Translations under genes and position numbers: made by a program
DNA from: Gammaproteobacteria bacterium
Lineage (GTDB): Bacteria > Pseudomonadota > Gammaproteobacteria > SZUA-152
Direction of reading: 5' to 3'
Assembly: GCA_030613605.1 (NCBI GenBank)
Contig: JAUWLO010000061.1
Span: forward strand, 1-9,847
Length of the DNA: 9,847 bases
Notes under the pieces: model-generated
Seen by the model: only the letters and a program-made list of their open reading frames with translations
Told to the model about the DNA's origin: nothing
The model's database searches: none
Part shown: in pieces, positions 5,280 to 9,847 of the stretch
Position numbering within the stretch: position 1 is the first letter of the stretch
How the letters are laid out: each line of letters starts with the position of its first letter

Positions 5280-6297
5280 AACTTTCTGCCATTTTCCGCA
5301 TCTTGCTCATCTGCTCTTCGCAATACTTTGCGCAGAGCGGTTGAAGGGCATGTGGAAAACATTCAAGAATGATTTCAAACTCATCGGCCACCTCATCAGC
5401 AAGTGCCGTATCTTTGGTTAGCACAGCCATGACACTTTGTGCAGAAAATTTATTTACCCTGCATAGCACCGCATGATGAATAGGCAATTGCTGCTCCATA
5501 CATACTGTCAAAGCGGTTTCATATGATCTTATTGCTTCTTCCAGGCGCTCCGGGTTTTCTTCTGATTCAGCCAAATTATGTAGTACCGCACCACGGTTAT
5601 TGTGTGTGGCGACTAACTCTAAAGCGTGATTATCAGCATCGAATTCTGCAAGTGCATTTTTATAAGAAACAACGGACTTTTGAAATGTACGATTGCCTTC
5701 AAGAAGCTTGCCATAGGCATGAAAAGTCGCACCCAGTTGATGCATGGTTAAAGCCCATTCTTCAGGTGTTTCTTTGCGAGACCATTCCAATAACGCATTG
5801 GTATAGGCATCAATAGACTTCTTTAATGCTTTTGAATCAGACTCCTGTCGACCCAATGCCTGTAGTGCCGTACCTAAATTTGCTTGCGTTGCAGCCCAAT
5901 CAAGCGGGGTACCTTCCTGACTCAACTCTTCGAGGGCATTGTTAAAACAAGCAATAGCCTTTTCATACAACGCAGCATCTCTTTGCTGCTGCCCTAAGCC
6001 ACCAAAGATATTACCAAGACGATTTTGCATCTCAGCCCATGCTGATGGTTCCTGTTTGCGATATTCATCTGTCAATAAACCTTCAAGCACATCACGCAAA
6101 GGTTCAAGAATATTGGTGCTGAAACGTTGCTGCTCGAAATTACCCCGTGTATGTATAAAATTATCAGCAACAGTTGTCGCAGTATCAGGGGCTGCTAAGG
6201 TAGCTACCTCTTCACTTAGCAAACCAAGTGAAGAGTCTATTGCACGCTCAAGCGCTCGGTTGTCCGGGTAAAACAGAGTGTTATCTGAGTACTTCAT
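5269..6297 (-). CDS. TPR-like repeat protein
   Basis: Residues about 84-268 consist of roughly four helical repeats of 47-48 residues with the pattern P-x-x-W-A-x-x-x-x-x-L-G, then LEKAI/LKKSI-x-x-Y-x-x-AL-x-E. The conserved Trp falls at 87, 134 and 181, exactly 47 apart, and the fourth unit has degenerated. This is the long tetratricopeptide-like repeat seen in bacterial scaffolds, where an extra segment separates the helix pairs. The N-terminal 80 residues are predicted helical without a known motif. The C-terminal part (270-342) holds five Cys (C266, C279, C313, C322, C326) and a helical tail. No signal peptide is present, so it is cytosolic. Its ATG overlaps the stop of the FKBP gene by four bases (ATGA), which indicates translational coupling and a shared task, perhaps as a co-chaperone. 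Function is inferred only. Confidence 0.8.
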   Translation of the reverse strand: MKYSDNTLFYPDNRALERAIDSSLGLLSEEVATLAAPDTATTVADNFIHTRGNFEQQRFSTNILEPLRDVLEGLLTDEYRKQEPSAWAEMQNRLGNIFGGLGQQQRDAALYEKAIACFNNALEELSQEGTPLDWAATQANLGTALQALGRQESDSKALKKSIDAYTNALLEWSRKETPEEWALTMHQLGATFHAYGKLLEGNRTFQKSVVSYKNALAEFDADNHALELVATHNNRGAVLHNLAESEENPERLEEAIRSYETALTVCMEQQLPIHHAVLCRVNKFSAQSVMAVLTKDTALADEVADEFEIILECFPHALQPLCAKYCEEQMSKMRKMAESSAA

Positions 6298-6803
6298 TCT
6301 GCTCGTTCGAGTATGTCATTTAATTCAGGGTTCGCGTCAACCGCTCCACCCAGATCAATTTCTTCATCTGTGGCTTCACGTATGGTCAAAACTTCCAGTA
6401 CGAATGTGACGTCTCTGCCACACAGTGGGTTATTACCATCAACGGTTAGAGTTTTGTCATCAAAACGCGTAACGATAAAACTTTTGGGTTCACCTTTTTC
6501 ATTTTCCATGGTGATAGTCATACCGATTTCACGGTATTCCTCTGGCACATTTTCAATGTTATCGGTAAATACCAGTGACTCATCACGTTCACCATATAAA
6601 ACTCTGGTGTCCACCGGCACATCAATAATATCGCCGACTTTTTTACCATAAAGATGTTTGGTCACTTCTTCTGACATGACATCGTTGACCCCATGCACAT
6701 AACCAATTGGGTAATCAACGGTAACAAGTACATCGCCGGTTTTGTCATCGACGACTTTATAATTTAGCTCAACGAATTTTTCATCTTCAATTGTATCTGA
6801 CAT
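6294..6803 (-). CDS. SlyD-like FKBP-type peptidyl-prolyl cis-trans isomerase
   Basis: The 169-residue protein has the SlyD layout. An N-terminal FKBP half (VELNYKVVDDKTGDVL, then YPIGYVHG at 31-38 and the GKKVGD turn at 53-58) is followed by an inserted chaperone-type flap of about residues 74-120. The FKBP fold closes with DGNNPLCGRDVTFVLEVLTI (122-141), next to REATDEEI, which matches the 'DGNHPLAG...VxVxxIREAT' ending of SlyD. Unlike E. coli SlyD it has no His/Cys-rich metal-binding tail; it ends in an acidic helix (PELNDILERAE). The protein is cytosolic and would assist folding or metal-protein maturation. AGG at 6817-6815 lies 11 bases before the ATG, a rather long spacing. On the minus strand TTGAAA-17-TAGTTT in the 88-base gap could be a weak promoter. 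It is coupled by ATGA to the TPR gene. Confidence 0.88.
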   Translation of the reverse strand: MSDTIEDEKFVELNYKVVDDKTGDVLVTVDYPIGYVHGVNDVMSEEVTKHLYGKKVGDIIDVPVDTRVLYGERDESLVFTDNIENVPEEYREIGMTITMENEKGEPKSFIVTRFDDKTLTVDGNNPLCGRDVTFVLEVLTIREATDEEIDLGGAVDANPELNDILERAE

Positions 6804-6891
6804 ATTTAATCTAACCTGTTTTAGCTAACTCTTTTTAAACTACTTCTAGAACCTTGATTTTTCAAAAGAAAGGCGTTTAGAAACGTGATGT

Positions 6892-7242
6892 TTAAAATAA
6901 AGTAGCGCCAAAAATTTTAACTTTATCTTTTTCATAACCAAGCACTAATCGTCCTAGCCATTCAGCTTTGCTTTCTTTATGAATCACTTTATAAAGAACG
7001 GTGACATGTTCACCACGGCGTATCATGCCAAGATATGAATAATCATCTGACAGGTTTTTCGCTAGATCACTTCTTGCAAACTGCTTTCCCATTTCAACTT
7101 CATTCGCACCCTTCATAAATGAAGCCGAGAAGTTGCGGGTGAAAGCACCATAGTTTCCTTCATTAGAATACTTAACAAGATCTGCCCACATTGGGTGAGC
7201 TTGTTCTAAAATTTCTTCATCTGTATTTTCAATAATATTCAT
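6892..7242 (-). CDS. Uncharacterised 116-residue protein
   Basis: I do not recognise this family with certainty. The first 45 residues are helical (DEEILEQAHPMWADLVKYSN, then YGAFTRNFSASF). The second half looks like a curved beta sheet (YSYLGMIRRGEHVTVLYKVI, then AEWLGRLVLGYEKDKVKIFG). This helix-then-sheet order is compatible with an NTF2/SnoaL-like fold, but that is inference from the pattern alone. There is no cysteine, signal peptide or membrane segment, so it is cytosolic. The ATG has GAGA at 7253-7250 with seven bases of spacing. It lies 88 bases before the FKBP gene on the same strand and after the aprA hairpins, so it probably opens the operon with FKBP and TPR, although a separate FKBP promoter is possible. 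Confidence 0.75.
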   Translation of the reverse strand: MNIIENTDEEILEQAHPMWADLVKYSNEGNYGAFTRNFSASFMKGANEVEMGKQFARSDLAKNLSDDYSYLGMIRRGEHVTVLYKVIHKESKAEWLGRLVLGYEKDKVKIFGATLF

Positions 7243-7325
7243 CTAACTGTCTCAATATGACTCAGCGTTACTTAACCTTATCTTCAGCGAGAGTATCATC
7301 ACCCTGCTTAAATAAAAGTTGGATA

Positions 7326-7362
7326 AAAAAAGGACCAACATTATATATGTCAGTCCTTTTTT
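7326..7362. terminator. Strong bidirectional rho-independent terminator
   Basis: AAAAAAGGAC (7326-7335) pairs with GTCCTTTTTT (7353-7362), and a small internal loop is topped by ACAT/ATGT (7338-7341 with 7347-7350). The arms carry A-runs and T-runs on both sides, so each strand reads as a GC-poor but classical terminator with a T tail. It lies 50 bases after the aprA stop and most likely ends the aprBA transcript. Confidence 0.8.
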
Positions 7363-7381
7363 GTGTCGCAAATATGTTTTA

Positions 7382-7405
7382 ACTGGCTTAAAAATTTAAG
7401 CCAGT
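7382..7405 (-). terminator. Hairpin directly after aprA
   Basis: A perfect 11-bp stem joins 7382-7392 (ACTGGCTTAAA) and 7395-7405 with a 2-base apex, which in practice opens to a slightly larger loop. It starts six bases after the aprA stop on the minus strand and is followed by TAAAACATATTTG, so it lacks a strong T-run. Together with the terminator at 7326-7362 it makes a double structure at the 3' end of aprBA. It may protect the mRNA from exonucleases while the second hairpin terminates. Confidence 0.6.
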
Positions 7406-7411
7406 ATTTGC

Positions 7412-9319
7412 TTAGTGGTGACCTTCTGCTTTCAGTTTAGCCAGATCTTTGTCTTCGATATCACCTACAAGGTGGTACAGAGGCGCTTTTTCCATCGTGT
7501 ACTCACCTGTTTTAGGATCACGACGAGAAACGGTTAATACATGCCAGTTCTCATCATCCAGCTTCATCGCGTCACCACGGTAGTAGTAACCAGGCCAGCG
7601 AGTTTCCTTACGGAACAGCGTATGTTGGAATACACTTTCAGAAGTCAGGAAGCGATGCTTCAATTCCCATGCACGAAGTAGCTCATGGATATCTGACGCA
7701 GCGATTTTTTCCAGATCTTCTCCCAGAATCGCCATCTTCTTGAGACCAATGCTTAGAAGCTTGTCGTTAGTCATGTAGTTCACACCAAAACCACCACAAT
7801 ACTCATCCATCAGTTTCTGTAGGCGATCAAGACCCTGTCTGGGATTGTGGAAGTTAGGGTTAACAGTACCGGCAACTACTTCGTTACTATAAACTTTATA
7901 AGTTTCCAGCGGCTTGAAGATCTCTTCCTTACGACGTGCGATCTGAGCGTCAGAAACATTGATGCCTTCGGCCTTACCGTCGTCGATGTACTTACAAGCA
8001 GCCTTGGCAGCCAGACGCCCTTCAGTGAAAGAACCGGATGAGAATGCGTGTGGTGTACCGCCTACCGCATCACCCGCACCAAACAGGCCTTCAATAGTCG
8101 TCATACGGTTATAACCCCAGAAATATTCATCTGGTGATACATCCTCAGGACCTGAACACCATGCACCACAACCTGTTGCATGTGAACCCATGACATATGG
8201 CTCAGAAGTCGTCAGTTCTGGGTTTTCGTATTTAGGATCAACGTCTGTTGCTGCCCATAATACGGCCTGACCAACGGTCATACCCAGGAAGTTGTGCCAC
8301 CCAATTTCTTCAAGATGAGGATCCTGGAAGGCTTCCATTGTTACCATGTAGATAGGACCACGACCTGCATTCACCTCGTTGATGATTGCGTGGTTTCGCA
8401 GACAAGTCGGAATAGGACGATGCGTTGCGTGCGAAGCTTCTGGATCCAGGTATTCCTTACCTACCCTTTCCTGCAGCTCAGGGAACCATTTTGATTCGTA
8501 CTCTTCGCCATTACAGTTTTGTGTATACGTCTTGAGGTGTAAGAAGTATGCGCCTACAGGACCGTAACCATCTTTGAATCGAGCCAGTACGATACGGTTT
8601 TCCATTTGCGTCATTTTCGCGCCTGCTTCGATCATAAGACCATACGCAGAACCTGAAGACCATGGTGCGTACCAAACACGACCCGCGCCCTCACCCACTG
8701 AACGTGGTTTAAAAATGTTAGAAGCACCACCAGCACCACAGACAACGGTCTTGGACTTGAATACGTGGTAGTTACCAGTACGTACGTTGAAACCAACGGC
8801 ACCGGCAACGCGGTTTTCTTTGGCATCATCCATTAACAGATGGGTAACACAGACACGGTTGTACACTTTGTCTGCTGACTTTTTCGCTGCTTCAGCAACG
8901 ATAGGCTTGTATGATTCACCATGAATCATAATCTGCCAACGACCTTCACGCAGATACGCGCCGGTCTCGGCATTCTTCATGATTGGCAGACCCCAGTCAT
9001 CAAACAGGTGGACCGCAGAGTCAACGTGACGTGCCATATCGAATGCCAGATCTTCACGCACCATACCCATTAAGTCGATACGTGCATAACGTACGTGATC
9101 TTCCGGGTTGTTCTCACCGAAACGCGTTCCCATGTAGCAGTTGATCGCATAAAGACCCTGGGCTACCGCACCAGAACGATCGATGTTGGCTTTTTCTGCA
9201 ATGACAATTTTTTTGTCCTTGCCCCAATATCTTGCTTCAAATGCCGCACCTGTACCACCGAGGCCCGCACCTGCAACCAAGACATCAATGTTGTCTTCAA
9301 TAATTGTCTTGTAGCCCAT
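7412..9319 (-). CDS. aprA: Adenylylsulfate (APS) reductase, alpha subunit, FAD-binding
   Basis: This is the catalytic FAD subunit of the cytoplasmic AprBA heterodimer. In sulfur oxidisers it joins sulfite and AMP to APS, releasing two electrons through AprB. The 635-residue length is typical. The N-terminal dinucleotide-binding motif is AGAGLGGTG at 16-24, followed by the FAD-contacting DRSGAVAQGLYAINCYMG (47-64). A conserved catalytic-region block GSHATGCGAWCSGP lies at 378-391, and the closing flavoprotein motif GLFGAGDAVGG at 411-421. The C-terminus (about 480-600) is the helical and partner-binding region, with WPGYYYRGD at 575-583. All are as in AprA, and no frameshift or missing block is seen. 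The ATG at 9319 shares one base with the aprB stop (TAATG), and AAGGGG lies ten bases upstream inside aprB, so the two are translated together. A double hairpin follows. Confidence 0.98.
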   Translation of the reverse strand: MGYKTIIEDNIDVLVAGAGLGGTGAAFEARYWGKDKKIVIAEKANIDRSGAVAQGLYAINCYMGTRFGENNPEDHVRYARIDLMGMVREDLAFDMARHVDSAVHLFDDWGLPIMKNAETGAYLREGRWQIMIHGESYKPIVAEAAKKSADKVYNRVCVTHLLMDDAKENRVAGAVGFNVRTGNYHVFKSKTVVCGAGGASNIFKPRSVGEGAGRVWYAPWSSGSAYGLMIEAGAKMTQMENRIVLARFKDGYGPVGAYFLHLKTYTQNCNGEEYESKWFPELQERVGKEYLDPEASHATHRPIPTCLRNHAIINEVNAGRGPIYMVTMEAFQDPHLEEIGWHNFLGMTVGQAVLWAATDVDPKYENPELTTSEPYVMGSHATGCGAWCSGPEDVSPDEYFWGYNRMTTIEGLFGAGDAVGGTPHAFSSGSFTEGRLAAKAACKYIDDGKAEGINVSDAQIARRKEEIFKPLETYKVYSNEVVAGTVNPNFHNPRQGLDRLQKLMDEYCGGFGVNYMTNDKLLSIGLKKMAILGEDLEKIAASDIHELLRAWELKHRFLTSESVFQHTLFRKETRWPGYYYRGDAMKLDDENWHVLTVSRRDPKTGEYTMEKAPLYHLVGDIEDKDLAKLKAEGHH

Positions 9320-9801
9320 TAGTAGTAAACCCCTTCTTTAATTTCCAAACCATTTGACTCCAGTGTGTGCAAGCCACCGTCATCCATGCGGACATACTTA
9401 GGCTCGTTATACAACAGCTCACTGTTGCGCACTTCATCACCTGGTGCCGCTACGTCAGCTAGCTGTGTATGTCCTGTGCCCCAGGGCTTAGTGGTGATAG
9501 GCGCCAAAAGTTCCATGTCTTTTTTGCCGTTGCGGAACTTGATGCGCCAGGCAATGGTGCCTTTTTCTTCATCACGATGGACTCGTACTGAGCTACCTAG
9601 TGGAGCAAAATCTGCGTAACCACGCACATCAATTGCATGGTGAGGGCAGGCCTTTACACAGGAATAACACTCCCAGCACATGTTAGGTTCAATGTTGTAA
9701 GCACGTCGAAGTGTTTTATCGATGTGCATGATGTCAGATGGGCAGATATCAACACACTGTCCACAACCATCACAACGAGTCATATATACAAAAGTTGGCA
9801 T
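9319..9801 (-). CDS. aprB: Adenylylsulfate (APS) reductase, beta subunit, two 4Fe-4S clusters
   Basis: This electron-transfer subunit of APS reductase carries electrons between the FAD of AprA and a membrane or soluble acceptor. Two ferredoxin-type cluster motifs are intact: C10-x2-C13-x2-C16-x3-C20-P and C42-x2-C45-x2-C48-x3-C52-P. Residues 60-110 form the beta-rich middle domain, with WRIKFRNGKKDMELLAPI at 85-102. The C-terminal tail (about 110-160), which wraps around AprA in known structures, ends in GVYY. The 160-residue length fits the family. The ATG at 9801 has GAGAG at 9813-9809 with seven bases of spacing. Only 46 bases of upstream DNA are shown, holding no gene, so the promoter or a preceding gene such as aprM cannot be judged. 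Confidence 0.98.
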   Translation of the reverse strand: MPTFVYMTRCDGCGQCVDICPSDIMHIDKTLRRAYNIEPNMCWECYSCVKACPHHAIDVRGYADFAPLGSSVRVHRDEEKGTIAWRIKFRNGKKDMELLAPITTKPWGTGHTQLADVAAPGDEVRNSELLYNEPKYVRMDDGGLHTLESNGLEIKEGVYY

Positions 9802-9847
9802 AATATTTCTCTCTTATTTCTTAAAATTAGTGTTAGTAATGGTTTGG

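Noticed and set aside
6870..6885. Short inverted repeat CGTTTAGAAACG before the FKBP gene
   Set aside because: The stem is only four to five pairs with almost no loop and is too weak to call a terminator.

Overview
The window looks like chromosomal DNA of a sulfur-oxidising proteobacterium, most likely gammaproteobacterial. The main evidence is both cytoplasmic steps of sulfite oxidation through adenosine 5'-phosphosulfate (APS). ATP sulfurylase (sat, plus strand, left edge) and APS reductase (aprB-aprA, minus strand, right edge) point towards each other about 6.2 kb apart. In a sulfur oxidiser AprBA turns sulfite plus AMP into APS and electrons, and Sat turns APS plus pyrophosphate into ATP and sulfate. 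I cannot name the genus from sequence alone. The direction of the pathway is inferred from the gammaproteobacterial character of the other genes, because no dsr or qmo gene is visible.

Left part (1-3521). sat is followed by a near-perfect 15-bp hairpin and then by a short diverged remnant of a second sat gene. About 400 bp of mostly non-coding DNA follow, including a minus-oriented terminator-like hairpin with no convincing gene behind it. Next come an exported protein with two thioredoxin domains and a small protein that resembles the STAS/SpoIIAA-like family. The latter is preceded by an 18-bp palindrome that could be an operator.

Middle (3522-5218). A gene-poor stretch holds several hairpins and a fragment resembling the C-terminus of the SlyD-like protein encoded further right. 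It is followed by a 52-codon minus-strand gene with a strong ribosome binding site, a HIT-family nucleotide hydrolase or transferase read from a TTG start, and a divergent plus-strand DUF4279 protein.

Right part (5219-9847). All genes are on the minus strand. Transcription order is aprB, aprA (stop and start overlap by one base), two hairpins, an unrecognised 116-residue protein, a SlyD-like FKBP peptidyl-prolyl isomerase, and a TPR-like repeat protein coupled to the FKBP gene by a 4-base ATGA overlap. The hairpins after aprA suggest that the last three genes are a separate unit or are reached only by readthrough.

There is no mobile element, CRISPR array, tRNA or rRNA that I can support. No clear new system is visible. 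The points most worth following are the HIT protein lying between two enzymes that share APS, the hidden 52-residue gene, the gene remnants in the intergenic regions, and the chaperone/TPR pair beside aprBA.
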